DNA from: Pseudomonadota bacterium
Lineage (GTDB): Bacteria > Pseudomonadota > Gammaproteobacteria > Steroidobacterales > Steroidobacteraceae
NCBI GenBank assembly: GCA_018240525.1
Contig: JAFEFN010000010.1
Span: 1-38,168, forward strand
DNA length: 38,168 nucleotides
Reading direction: 5' to 3'
Shown here: in pieces, positions 25,505 to 33,267 of the stretch
How the letters are laid out: each line of letters begins with the position of its first letter
Numbering within the stretch: the stretch's first letter is position 1
Notes under the pieces: model-generated
Told to the model about the DNA's origin: nothing
The model's input: only the letters and a program-made list of their open reading frames with translations
Database searches by the model: none
Position numbers and translations under genes: made by a program

Positions 25505-25510
25505 ATTGTA
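25505..25510 (-). promoter_or_regulatory. Probable -10 box for tRNA-Thr(TGT)
   Basis: On the minus strand TACAAT (25510-25505) lies 17 bases before the tRNA 5' end, a suitable distance for a short leader. A convincing -35 hexamer is not visible at the matching position (GGTGCC), so the site may need an activator or be only chance. Confidence 0.35.
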
Positions 25511-25607
25511 CAACCCCGTTCTTGCTGGCACCCCATGCCCTCCGGATGCGTTGTACCGATCCGCAAGGAGGCGGGGTGCCGCCCCTGGCCCGGCCGGCGC
25601 GGCAGTA

Positions 25608-26096
25608 CTAGGCGGATGCACCGCCGCGTCGTGCCGCCTCGATCGCGGCGATGTCGATCTTGCGCATGGTCATCATGGCCTGGAACGCGCGTCGGGCCGC
25701 GGCTGCATCAGGACTGGTCGTCGCCTCCAGGAGCACCCGCGGGGTGATCTGCCATGAAAGGCCCCATCGATCCTTGCACCAGCCGCATGCGCTTTCCGCG
25801 CCGCCGTTGCCGACGATCGCATTCCAGTAACGGTCGGTCTCCGCCTGGCTCTCGGTAATGACCTGGAAGGAGAAGGCCTCACTGTGCTTGAAGACCGGAC
25901 CTCCATTGAGGCCCACGCACGGGATACCCACCACCGTGAACTCGACCGTCAGCACCTGCCCCTGCTTGCCACCGGGGAAATCTCCGGGCGCCCGGTGGAC
26001 CGCGGTGACCGCGCTGCCCGGGAAAGTCTGGGCGTAAAACCGGGCCGCCTCTTCGGCGGCGCCGTCGAACCATAGGCAAATCACATTCCTGGCCAT
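25608..26096 (-). CDS. VOC-family (PhnB-like) protein with ECF42-type promoter
   Basis: A 162-residue VOC protein. The start ARNVICLWFDGAAEEAARFYAQTFPGSAV and the later CGWCKDRWGLSWQITPRVLLE are the PhnB-like pattern usually labelled 3-demethylubiquinone-9 3-methyltransferase, a label that should not be taken as function. AGGAGGAAGC lies just before the ATG. About 40 bases upstream is a TGTCGA-N17-CGTC promoter nearly identical to that of the ECF42 operon at 5-7.7 kb, and a VOC gene also belongs to that operon. It stands alone between tRNA-Thr and the LytTR operon. Confidence 0.9.
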   Translation of the reverse strand: MARNVICLWFDGAAEEAARFYAQTFPGSAVTAVHRAPGDFPGGKQGQVLTVEFTVVGIPCVGLNGGPVFKHSEAFSFQVITESQAETDRYWNAIVGNGGAESACGWCKDRWGLSWQITPRVLLEATTSPDAAAARRAFQAMMTMRKIDIAAIEAARRGGASA

Positions 26097-26136
26097 CGCC
26101 TGCTTCCTCCTTCGTCAAATGACCCGTCCTCCCTAC

Positions 26137-26163
26137 GACGAAAGAGTGCCACAGGAATCGACA
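26137..26163 (-). promoter_or_regulatory. Second putative ECF42 promoter, upstream of VOC gene
   Basis: On the minus strand TGTCGA (26163-26158), a 17-base spacer and CGTC (26140-26137). The -35 side (TGTCGATTCC) and the -10 side (TTCGTCGTA) are identical to those of the site at 7689-7715, while the middle of the spacer differs, which indicates selection on the two elements. The promoter is about 40 bases before the ATG of the VOC gene. Confidence 0.72.
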
Positions 26164-26299
26164 ACGGGCCCGGGGCCTTAGCCCTCGCCCACGCCTGATC
26201 CTGCTACGCCCCGTGAAGCGACGGCGCCCGCCGGGCGCGCCGCCACCCCTTTGCCGAGGCTGGACGCAGTCACCGCGACGGCTGACAGCCGTGGTGCGC

Positions 26300-27052
26300 C
26301 TAGAAGTGCCTGAACAAGTGCGCGTGCGCCGCGCTCACCGGCAGCAGCTCCGTCCGCTCCTTGAGTTTCAGCTCCAGCGCGCCACGGAACGAGCGGTGGA
26401 TGGTCTCGATGGCGCCGACGTTCACGATGATGCTGCGGTGGATCTGCCAGAAAATCTCCGGGTTCAGTTTCTCCTTCATTTCCTTCAGGCTCGTGTTGAG
26501 CAGAAACGTACTGGCGCGCGTGGCGAGCGTGGTGTACTTGGTGTCGGCCTGCAGGTACCAGATCTCCGAGACCGCAATGACCCGTCGTTCGTTCAGGTGC
26601 GGCACCGTGAGCCACTTGATGTATTGGCTATCGCCCGCGGAGGCCCTCTTGAGCAGCTGCGCCATTCCCTGCAAATCCGCCGGGGTCTGCTGCAGCCGCT
26701 CCTGCAGCCTGGCCACGGTGCGCTCCATGCGCGCCGCCGTGAGCGGCTTCATGACATAGTCGAGCGCGCCGCTCTCGAATGCGGCCACGGCGTGCTGGTC
26801 GAAGGCGGTGATGAAGACGACGTGGGCGCGACCGCTGCAGTGCTCGGCGATCTGCAGACCGTTCGCCCCGGGCATGTGGATATCGAGGAATACGACGTCC
26901 GGGGAGTAGCGGTCGATCGCCTGGATGGCATCGAGGCCGTTGTCCGCCACGCTGCATATCGCCAGCTGCGGCCACAGGGCATGCAGCAACTCACGGATCT
27001 CGCCGCGCAACAGCGGCTCGTCCTCGGCAATGACCGCCGTGGGCGACCTCAC
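26300..27052 (-). CDS. LytTR-family response regulator
   Basis: A 250-residue regulator. Residues 1-120 form a receiver domain with the acidic pair Glu10/Asp11, phospho-accepting Asp57 (VVFLDIHMPG), Thr82 and Lys102 (VMKPL). Residues 150-250 form a LytTR DNA-binding domain (ISEIWYLQADTKYTTL-like segment, NPEIFWQIHRSIIVNV, PVSAAHAHLFRHF). It would be phosphorylated by the LytS-type kinase of the same operon. The GTG start at 27052 overlaps the stop of the middle gene (GTGA). No LytTR direct-repeat site could be assigned with confidence. Small hairpins at 26224-26238 and 26278-26292, just after its stop, may end transcription. Confidence 0.93.
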   Translation of the reverse strand: MRSPTAVIAEDEPLLRGEIRELLHALWPQLAICSVADNGLDAIQAIDRYSPDVVFLDIHMPGANGLQIAEHCSGRAHVVFITAFDQHAVAAFESGALDYVMKPLTAARMERTVARLQERLQQTPADLQGMAQLLKRASAGDSQYIKWLTVPHLNERRVIAVSEIWYLQADTKYTTLATRASTFLLNTSLKEMKEKLNPEIFWQIHRSIIVNVGAIETIHRSFRGALELKLKERTELLPVSAAHAHLFRHF

Positions 27053-27786
27053 GGTGCAAGCCCGTCGGCCGATGCGACCGCACCGCTCGCCACGCGCCGC
27101 GTGCGCAGCGACTGGATCAGATCCTCCAGCGCCCGGTCGGCGTCCGGCGAGGAAGAGGCATAGAGGTTCCTGATCCTGGCCAGCGACTCAAAGAGGGTAC
27201 GCGGGTCGACCTGCGCCTGGGCGGTGGCCAGCCGTGACTCGATCAGCTCGTTCTCGAGGCGCACCCGCTTGAGTTCCGCCGAGCGCACATTCTGCAGGAT
27301 GCGCTCGACACTGCGGCGATTGTAGAAGGCGATGAAACCGATGCCTCCCAGGAGGATCACCGTCTGGATATCCGCGCCGAACCAGACCCACTCCTTCACG
27401 ACCGCCGAGGTCACACCCCCGGCAGGGGGATGGATGCCCAGGACCTGCCGCAACAGGAACTGCAGCCCGGCGCTCGCGCAAGCTGCGGCGACCAGCGCGG
27501 CCAGGTAGGCGCGCACCGGCGCAGCACCGCGACGCACCGCCTCGGCCGCACCCAGGGCGGCCACCACCAGCAGCAAGGGTGCGAGGGTGGTGAAGACGGT
27601 TCGCGCGATCACGTTGTGCGTCGGACCCCAGCCGTCGAGGAAGCGCAGCACGTTGACGACGAGGCCCAGCGCCTCGGCGGTCAGCACCGAGCGCCAGGTC
27701 AGGTCCACGAGCGCAGCCTTCCAGAAGGCGACTGCGCCGCCGGGGCGCCGCCGGTTGGCGCCTGCGCCTGCGGCGGGGCCGGTCAT
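27049..27786 (-). CDS. Degenerate LytS-like membrane protein (pseudokinase)
   Basis: A 245-residue protein. Four or five hydrophobic segments fill residues 30-155, followed by a coiled coil (FYNRRSVERILQNVRSAELKRVRLENELIESRL). A HisKA_3/His_kinase-like motif then reads AQVDPRTLFESLARIRNLYA. The neighbouring true kinase has AQIEPHFLFNTLATIHALA at this place, so the phospho-accepting His is Arg196 here. The protein ends about 50 residues later with no HATPase domain. Both ends overlap the adjacent genes by four bases (ATGA and GTGA), so it is kept in a tightly coupled three-gene operon and is not a chance fragment. A role as a sensor partner or regulator of the kinase is inference. Confidence 0.85.
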   Translation of the reverse strand: MTGPAAGAGANRRRPGGAVAFWKAALVDLTWRSVLTAEALGLVVNVLRFLDGWGPTHNVIARTVFTTLAPLLLVVAALGAAEAVRRGAAPVRAYLAALVAAACASAGLQFLLRQVLGIHPPAGGVTSAVVKEWVWFGADIQTVILLGGIGFIAFYNRRSVERILQNVRSAELKRVRLENELIESRLATAQAQVDPRTLFESLARIRNLYASSSPDADRALEDLIQSLRTRRVASGAVASADGLAP

Positions 27787-28880
27787 GCGGCCAGGCTCAT
27801 CGGAATGCGCACCGTCGCGGTCACTCCGCGCGGCTCGGCCGGACCGAGCGACAGGCTGGCCTCACTGCCGTAGCGCATCATGAGCCGCAGGCGCGCATTG
27901 GCGAGCCCGCTGCCCTGGCCATGCTGCGTTTGCATGCCTTGGCCGGAGTCAGCCACGCGCAGAACTAGGACCGAGCGCTCCCGCGTCGCACTGACCCGGA
28001 TACATCCGCCCTCGATCGCCGGGTTGATGCCGTGCTTGAGCGCGTTCTCGACCAGCGTCAGCAAAATCATCGTGGAGACACGGATCGCCGCCAGCTCCGG
28101 TGGCAGCGCGATCTCGTACGACAGGCGCCTGCCCATGCGCACCTGGTAGATCGCCAGGTAGGCATCGATCAGCTGCATCTCATCCGCCAGGGCGCTTTCC
28201 TCGTGGCGCAGCTTCGGCAGCGCGGCCGCCAGGTACTGCATGAAGTTGTCGATCAACTCGATCGCGGCCGCCCGCTCGCTGCGGGCCAGGGCATGGATGG
28301 TGGCGAGCGTGTTGAACAGGAAGTGCGGTTCGATCTGCGCACGCAGCAGCTGCAGCCGCGCCTGCTTGAGCTCCGCGTCACGCGATGCGGTGTCGATCCT
28401 GGCGCGGGCCAGGGTGTCGGAAGCCTGCGATGCCGCACGGTAATACGTGAACGCCCACAGCAACAGCACCGCCGTCATCGATGACTCGAACTCCCCCGCA
28501 AGTGAGGGCAGGGTGGCCCCGTTCGGGAAACCACCCCGCGGGTCGGCCAGCAGGCACCAACCCACGATCAGCAGGTACGCGGCGAGGTAGTGGGCCCATC
28601 GCCGCCAACCGATGGCCGGGGCAAGGTTCAAGATCACCGCAGCGAAGGGCAGCATCGGGAAGCTGCCGAACAGGTTGAACAGGGATTCGTGCAGCTGGCG
28701 GTGCCACGCCTGGCTGAGGCCGAACACAGGGATTTCCCCGCGCACGTTGTCCAACAGCCACAGCACGTTGATGCCGAGGTTGACGATCAGCAGGAATCCG
28801 GTCCCGGCAAACAGCCCCCGCACCCGGCTCCAGAACAGGAGCGGCTGCCGCCTGAGCAGGAAAACAGCAGGAGCGTTCAT
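27783..28880 (-). CDS. LytS/YehU-type sensor histidine kinase
   Basis: A 365-residue inner-membrane kinase. Residues 20-150 hold four or five membrane segments. A coiled coil follows (AELKQARLQLLRAQIEPHFLFNTL) with the phospho-accepting His186. The HATPase domain is intact: N-box TLVENALKHGINP (Asn279) and the G-boxes VADSGQGM and GSGLANARLRL. It is the first gene of an operon with a degenerate kinase-like protein and a LytTR response regulator. Its ATG at 28880 follows a hairpin at 28911-28927. The signal sensed is unknown. Confidence 0.93.
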   Translation of the reverse strand: MNAPAVFLLRRQPLLFWSRVRGLFAGTGFLLIVNLGINVLWLLDNVRGEIPVFGLSQAWHRQLHESLFNLFGSFPMLPFAAVILNLAPAIGWRRWAHYLAAYLLIVGWCLLADPRGGFPNGATLPSLAGEFESSMTAVLLLWAFTYYRAASQASDTLARARIDTASRDAELKQARLQLLRAQIEPHFLFNTLATIHALARSERAAAIELIDNFMQYLAAALPKLRHEESALADEMQLIDAYLAIYQVRMGRRLSYEIALPPELAAIRVSTMILLTLVENALKHGINPAIEGGCIRVSATRERSVLVLRVADSGQGMQTQHGQGSGLANARLRLMMRYGSEASLSLGPAEPRGVTATVRIPMSLAA

Positions 28881-29376
28881 GTAGTTCGCCGTAGCGCTGC
28901 GATCGCGCCCGCACGCGTTGCGCGTGCTCGCGCAGATCGCCCGATACTAGCGGAGCGATTGCAGCTAAGCACGCAATCGCAGTGCGTCATTTTGCGCCGG
29001 CGGTGCACAGCGCCCGCTCAGGCGGCCCGCATAGCGCGGTTCGTTCCAGGTTTGAGGGCATTCAGAGCCCGGATTGCGGCGCCCGTCGAAAACCCGCTGC
29101 GTCTGGCAACCGCCCCGGTCAATGTTTGGCTGGGAAGTTGCCCGACAAAGCAGAACGATCGGTCTTGGGGCTTCAATGATCGCCAATCGCAGCCGGCAAC
29201 CCTGGACCTCACTGGCGGAACCGCTCTGGCGGATTCCCGCCTGAAAGGCTCAGGTTCCGTGCCGACACGAGTGCGCGCAGAGGATCCAGACACGACCCGA
29301 CCCCAGCAGCTGTCCACCCGACCGGCTCGCTCCGCAGGAAATCGAGCCGCAATGCAACCTTCAGCCGGAGAAGATC
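28881..29376. other. Divergent intergenic region, kinase operon / PAP2 gene
   Basis: About 500 bases without a gene. It contains two perfect inverted repeats near the kinase gene: GCACGCG-TTG-CGCGTGC (28911-28927) and GCGATTGC-N10-GCAATCGC (28955-28980). The second has the geometry of a dimer operator. Both would sit in the promoter or leader of the kinase operon. I find no tRNA, riboswitch or small ORF with a good ribosome binding site. Confidence 0.45.
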
Positions 29377-30645
29377 ATGCGTACATTTCGATACTTGCTT
29401 TTCACCCTGACGGTGACGCTGGGACTGGCGGGCGCCTCGCCCGCCGGGGCGCAGAACGCCATCGTCAGCTGGCATGCCGTCATGGAAACCAGCGTGGCCG
29501 GGAGCGGTCGCAAGAACGCGGTGGCGCTGCCCTACTACGCCTACGTCGACGTGGCCATGTACGACGCGGTCAGTGCCATCGACCACCGCCTGCAGCCCTT
29601 CGCGGTCGAGGTCGCAGGGTCACGCGGGGCCTCCGAGGATGCCGCCGCGGCCAGCGCCGCGCACGATGTGCTGGTGCACTATCTGCCCGCACAGACGGCA
29701 ACGTTCGACGCCGCCCTGGCGAGCTCCCTGGCCGCCATCCCGGACGGGCAGAGCAAGACCGATGGGATCCATATCGGGCAGGCGGTCGCGGCGCAATGGC
29801 TGGCGCTTCGTGCCGGTGACGGGCTGGAGGTGCCCATTGTCTATACGCCCGGTCACGGACCCGGCATCTGGGAGCAGGTACCGACCTACCCGGCACCGCC
29901 GCCCAACACCCCCCCGCCACCGGTGGCCGTCTGGCTGGCGCACTTCAAGCCGTTCGCGATGACGAGCGCCGACCAGTTCTTGGCCGACATCCCGCCGCCG
30001 CCGTCGCTCACCAGCCCGATCTGGACGATCAACTTCAATCTCACCAAGGCATATGGCGCGCAGAACAGCACCGTACGCACGCCCGCGCAGACTGAGATCG
30101 GGCGCTTCTGGACGGACGACGCGGCGGCGCAGTACAGCCGTGCCTTCCGCGGACTCGTGGCCAGTCAGCGGCTGGGCACGGCCGCAGCCGCGCGCCTGGG
30201 CGCGATGTACACGGTAGCCGCAGCGGATGCGGTCACCGCCTGCTTCAACGCAAAGTATCATTTCGCGTTCTGGCGGCCGTACACGGCGATTCACGACGCC
30301 GATACCGACGGCAACCCGAATACCGTGCCCGACCCGAACTGGGTGCCGCTGGCCGTGACGCCGGGCCACCCGGAATATCCCGCCGCGCACGGCTGCGTGA
30401 CCGAGGCGGTTATGGATGCGCTGACTGCATACTTCGAGGACGACGAGGTTCCCTACTCCGTCAACAGCGTGGTCACGGGCACGACGCACTCGTTCAACAG
30501 CTTCGAGGACGTGGTGGCGGAAGTGGACAACGCGCGCGTTTACGGCGGCATGCATTACCGGCACTCGGTCAAGGAAGGCAACCGCCTGGGGCGCATGGTC
30601 ACCGAATACATGCTCAGGAACCATTTCAGGATGAACGACGACTGA
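29377..30645 (+). CDS. Exported PAP2/vanadium haloperoxidase-like protein
   Basis: A 422-residue protein with a Sec signal peptide (RYLLFTLTVTLGLAGASPAGAQN). The PAP2/vanadium-haloperoxidase active site is visible in three pieces: KYHFAFWRPYTAI (Lys and Arg-Pro), PGHPEYPAAHGC (general-acid His) and GGMHYRHSVKEG (His that would bind vanadate or form the phosphoenzyme). The family includes bacterial vanadium-dependent haloperoxidases and acid phosphatases, and the sequence does not decide between them. A Pro-rich stretch (YPAPPPNTPPPP) lies in the middle. GGAGAAG precedes the ATG. It converges with the TetR gene. Confidence 0.88.
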   Translation: MRTFRYLLFTLTVTLGLAGASPAGAQNAIVSWHAVMETSVAGSGRKNAVALPYYAYVDVAMYDAVSAIDHRLQPFAVEVAGSRGASEDAAAASAAHDVLVHYLPAQTATFDAALASSLAAIPDGQSKTDGIHIGQAVAAQWLALRAGDGLEVPIVYTPGHGPGIWEQVPTYPAPPPNTPPPPVAVWLAHFKPFAMTSADQFLADIPPPPSLTSPIWTINFNLTKAYGAQNSTVRTPAQTEIGRFWTDDAAAQYSRAFRGLVASQRLGTAAAARLGAMYTVAAADAVTACFNAKYHFAFWRPYTAIHDADTDGNPNTVPDPNWVPLAVTPGHPEYPAAHGCVTEAVMDALTAYFEDDEVPYSVNSVVTGTTHSFNSFEDVVAEVDNARVYGGMHYRHSVKEGNRLGRMVTEYMLRNHFRMNDD

Positions 30646-30653
30646 AGTGCGCC

Positions 30654-30689
30654 GGTGAGGGGTCGCCGCGGGAGTGGCGACCCCTCACC
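30654..30689. terminator. Long perfect hairpin between convergent genes
   Basis: GGTGAGGGGTCGCC and GGCGACCCCTCACC form a 14-bp perfect stem with an 8-base loop (30668-30675). It lies 9 bases after the PAP2 stop and 33 bases before the TetR stop. No U-tract follows on either strand, so it could be a bidirectional or Rho-assisted terminator or a 3'-end stabiliser. Confidence 0.6.
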
Positions 30690-30721
30690 CGCGCCGGGCG
30701 CCAAATTCGCCCCAGGGACGA

Positions 30722-31396
30722 TCAGGCCTTGGCGAGGATTCCCAGTTCGCGCAGCCCGATGGAAATGCTTTCCTTGACGAGCGCGCGACCGACCCTCTCA
30801 TCGAGCGTGCTGGCCACGCGGATGGTGCCGTCCCACATCTGGCTCACAACCCGCAGGCGCCTCAGCAGCCGCGCCGGCGCGAGACGCGTGTCGCATTGGC
30901 GCAGGAGGTCATAGATCAGCTTCACGTAACCGTCGTCGTCCCGGGTGTGGATGTGCCGCAGCGCGCGGTCGGACTGCACTCCTCCCCAGATTTCCCGCAG
31001 GTGCGGTTTAGCGCGGCTGGCCTCGTACAGCTCGAGCACCGCGACCGGGAATACCCGTAAGAACTGTTCACGCGTCCTGATGCCGCTGAGCGCGCGCCGG
31101 AACACGCTCTTGTGCCCTGCGAGGGTGTCCTCGTACAACCGCGCCACCAGCACACTCTTGGTCGGGAAGTACTGGTAAACCGACCCGATCGGCACGCTCG
31201 CGCGCCGCGCCAGCGCGCTCATCTTCAGGGCCGCCACGCCTTCATCACGGATCAAGGCACGCGTCGCGCGCAGGATCCGGTCCACGCGTGCACGGCTTCG
31301 CGCCTGCTGAGGGCGCACGCCCTGGCGCAATGCCGAGGATCTGCCGCGCCGCGGGGTCGTCGTCTTTGTCTTCAGCGATCCGGAAACGGCGGGCAT
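30722..31396 (-). CDS. TetR-family transcriptional regulator
   Basis: A 224-residue regulator with the TetR helix-turn-helix at about 35-82 (ILRATRALIRDEGVAALKMSALARRASVPIG then SVYQYFPTKSVLVARLYED). The C-terminal ligand-binding domain follows and its ligand is unknown. ATG 31396 is preferred because AAGGA lies eight bases before it and the Lys/Arg-rich arm starts there; the frame is open up to an ATG at 31525 without a ribosome binding site. Nested palindromes at 31544-31567 are the likely operator. It is convergent with the PAP2 gene; no divergent target gene lies upstream, so autoregulation is most likely. Confidence 0.9.
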   Translation of the reverse strand: MPAVSGSLKTKTTTPRRGRSSALRQGVRPQQARSRARVDRILRATRALIRDEGVAALKMSALARRASVPIGSVYQYFPTKSVLVARLYEDTLAGHKSVFRRALSGIRTREQFLRVFPVAVLELYEASRAKPHLREIWGGVQSDRALRHIHTRDDDGYVKLIYDLLRQCDTRLAPARLLRRLRVVSQMWDGTIRVASTLDERVGRALVKESISIGLRELGILAKA

Positions 31397-31702
31397 CTTG
31401 GAATCCTTCGAGTTTCGAGCACGAGCGAACCGGCAGAGCAGCTCCTTCAACTGGAGTGAAAGGAGCGCAGCACTCTGCATCCTGGCAAATTCCGACACGG
31501 ATTCGGCGAGCGGCGAGCTTACCATCGCAGTAGTGGCGATACGTGTCAGCGAATGCTGACATTCGCTTGCATCAGACGGCCGCGTCGCCGTCGGCGCCGC
31601 GGCGCACCCGGTATCGAGAACGAGAATAAGACTCCGTCGATGGACGACGCGCCTCGGCGGCGGCGCACCCTGCGCGGGATGAACGTGCTGACTGCGGGAA
31701 CG
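31397..31702. other. Upstream region of the TetR gene
   Basis: About 300 bases between the TetR start and the 3' end of the SPOR gene. Apart from the nested palindromes at 31544-31567 I see no gene. The stretch 31568-31702 shows no ORF with a ribosome binding site. Confidence 0.4.
31544..31567. promoter_or_regulatory. Nested palindromic operator, probably for TetR protein
   Basis: Two perfect inverted repeats overlap: TGTCAGC-GAAT-GCTGACA (31544-31561) and AGCGAATG-CTGA-CATTCGCT (31548-31567). TetR dimers bind such palindromes, often two dimers on overlapping sites. The site is about 150 bases upstream of the chosen TetR start. Confidence 0.6.
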
Positions 31703-32482
31703 CTAGTGCGCGGTAGCGGGAGTGGCGGTCGCCAGCTTCTGGCCGTCGGCGTTCACCGCCGGGACCGAGGGAGAGTCAGGTTGCGAAACTCCCGCAGCCG
31801 TTGCCTGCGCATTCGGCAGGTGCACCGCGGGAGGACAGGTCTGCACCGCGATACGCGAGCTGACCCCCTCGGCAAACAGGTCCTGGATCGGCACGGTGGC
31901 CATGCCGGGAAGTGGCGCGAGGTCCACCCAGTAGACCGTGCCCGGAAGCTTGCGCTCGGCGACCTCCGCGTTCAGACCCAGCGCACGGATGCTCTGGGCG
32001 CGACGATCCGCGCGGGAACGCTCGCTGAAGAGCCCCAGCGACAGCCGCCTGCCGGAGTCCGCGGTAGCCGGCATGACCAGGGCATCCTTGATGCCACCGC
32101 GCTCCAGGCTCACCAGTGCCCGGTCGATTTCGGCGTCGGTCTTCAGGCCCGCGACGAACACCCACCACCCTTCCGAGGCCTCGGCAGATTCGGCGCGCTG
32201 ACGCGGGTCAAAGCCCTTTGCTTTCAGCAGCGCTGCAGCCCGGGCGCTGTTGTCCACATCGCCGAAGGGCCCGACCGAAAAGCAGGCTTGCGCATCAGCT
32301 TCCACCGCCTTGGTCTGCGAAGCCGCCGCGGCGCTGCCGGCCGGCACCTCGCTGACCAGGTGCAGTTCGGGCAGGCGGCTCGCGGACACCCCGGGCACCG
32401 CGCCGCGGGGCGCATCGACCCAGTGCGCCCACGCAAAGTACGCGAGGTTCAGGAGCAGCAGCGCGAGGAATGCGGTACGCAC
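31703..32482 (-). CDS. SPOR-domain membrane protein
   Basis: A 259-residue protein with an N-terminal membrane anchor (AFLALLLLNLAYFAWAHWV) and a periplasmic part. The region from about 65 to 190 resembles SPOR repeats (CFSVGPFGDVDNSARAAALLKAKG, WWVFVAGLKTDAEIDRAL, LSLGLFSERSRADRRAQSIRALG), which bind denuded peptidoglycan glycans. The final 60 residues are low-complexity Ala/Pro/Thr. It follows coaX by 29 bases and is likely the last gene of that operon, as in Pseudomonas, where the same gene precedes tRNA-Tyr. Confidence 0.82.
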   Translation of the reverse strand: MRTAFLALLLLNLAYFAWAHWVDAPRGAVPGVSASRLPELHLVSEVPAGSAAAASQTKAVEADAQACFSVGPFGDVDNSARAAALLKAKGFDPRQRAESAEASEGWWVFVAGLKTDAEIDRALVSLERGGIKDALVMPATADSGRRLSLGLFSERSRADRRAQSIRALGLNAEVAERKLPGTVYWVDLAPLPGMATVPIQDLFAEGVSSRIAVQTCPPAVHLPNAQATAAGVSQPDSPSVPAVNADGQKLATATPATAH

Positions 32483-32511
32483 CCGCCGATTCTAGATCAA
32501 CCACCGCGCCA

Positions 32512-33267
32512 TCACGCAGTGCTGCTGCTGAGCACGGCGAGCCCGCGCAGGGTGAGGTCGGCCACCCCGACGCAGTGACTGTGGAGCAGCGGCCGCACGA
32601 GCGGCGCTTCGCCACCGGTCAGCACCACGAGCGGGCGGGCCCGGAGCAGCCGTTCTGCCTCGTCCACGGCGCGGTCGATCGTTGCGGCGGCGGCATAGCG
32701 GGCTCCCTGCACGATGGCATCGCGGGTCGAGCGGCCGAACAGGCCGGCGCCGCCACGCGTGCCACCCCCCCGGGCCCGGCGTTTGATCCCCGCGGTCTGC
32801 TCCAGCAGCGTGGAAACCATGAGGGCCGGCGCCGGAATGATGGCCCCTCCCCAGTGCCGTCCGCGGGCGCCCAGCAGGTCCACGGTGAGCGCGGTACCGA
32901 CACCGGCCACGCAGAGGGGTACGCCCCGGAAGAGATGGTGCGCACCCACCATGGCGGCGAAGCGGTCCACGCCCAGGCGCCAGGGCTCCGCGTAGCCGAC
33001 GGTGACCCCGGCCGCTCGGGTCGGGACGGTCACGAAGGTGAGGGACACGGCGGCACGGCGCGCGCCCCCGGACAGCGCGCGGTTCACGTCCGCCCCGGCG
33101 ACGCTGGCCACGAGGGCGCGCTCCACCCCCGCGACGAACAGCCGCCGCGCGAAATCCTTGGCCGTCCAGCGAGCATGCGTCGCCGCGTGGGTCGCGCCGG
33201 GTCGCCGGCCATCCACCCGCGCCCACTTGATGCGTGTATTGCCGATATCGACCACGATCTGCGACAT
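32512..33267 (-). CDS. coaX: Type III pantothenate kinase
   Basis: A 251-residue kinase of the ASKHA fold carrying out the first step of coenzyme A synthesis. VVDIGNTRIKWA (5-16) is the phosphate-1 loop, GVDRFAAMVGAHH holds the conserved Gly-x-Asp-Arg of the pantothenate site, and VAGVGTALTVDLL is the phosphate-2 segment. The type III enzyme needs a monovalent cation and is not inhibited by CoA. ATG 33267 overlaps the birA stop (TGATG), so the pair is coupled; an upstream in-frame extension is the shadow of birA. Confidence 0.93.
   Translation of the reverse strand: MSQIVVDIGNTRIKWARVDGRRPGATHAATHARWTAKDFARRLFVAGVERALVASVAGADVNRALSGGARRAAVSLTFVTVPTRAAGVTVGYAEPWRLGVDRFAAMVGAHHLFRGVPLCVAGVGTALTVDLLGARGRHWGGAIIPAPALMVSTLLEQTAGIKRRARGGGTRGGAGLFGRSTRDAIVQGARYAAAATIDRAVDEAERLLRARPLVVLTGGEAPLVRPLLHSHCVGVADLTLRGLAVLSSSTA

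Noticed and set aside
28881..29376. Possible riboswitch in the long intergenic region
   Set aside because: I could not fit any known class (glycine, c-di-GMP, cobalamin and others) to the sequence; only simple inverted repeats are present.
31397..31525. N-terminal extension of the TetR protein to ATG 31525
   Set aside because: There is no ribosome binding site at 31525, the extra residues are outside the family, and ATG 31396 has AAGGA at good spacing.
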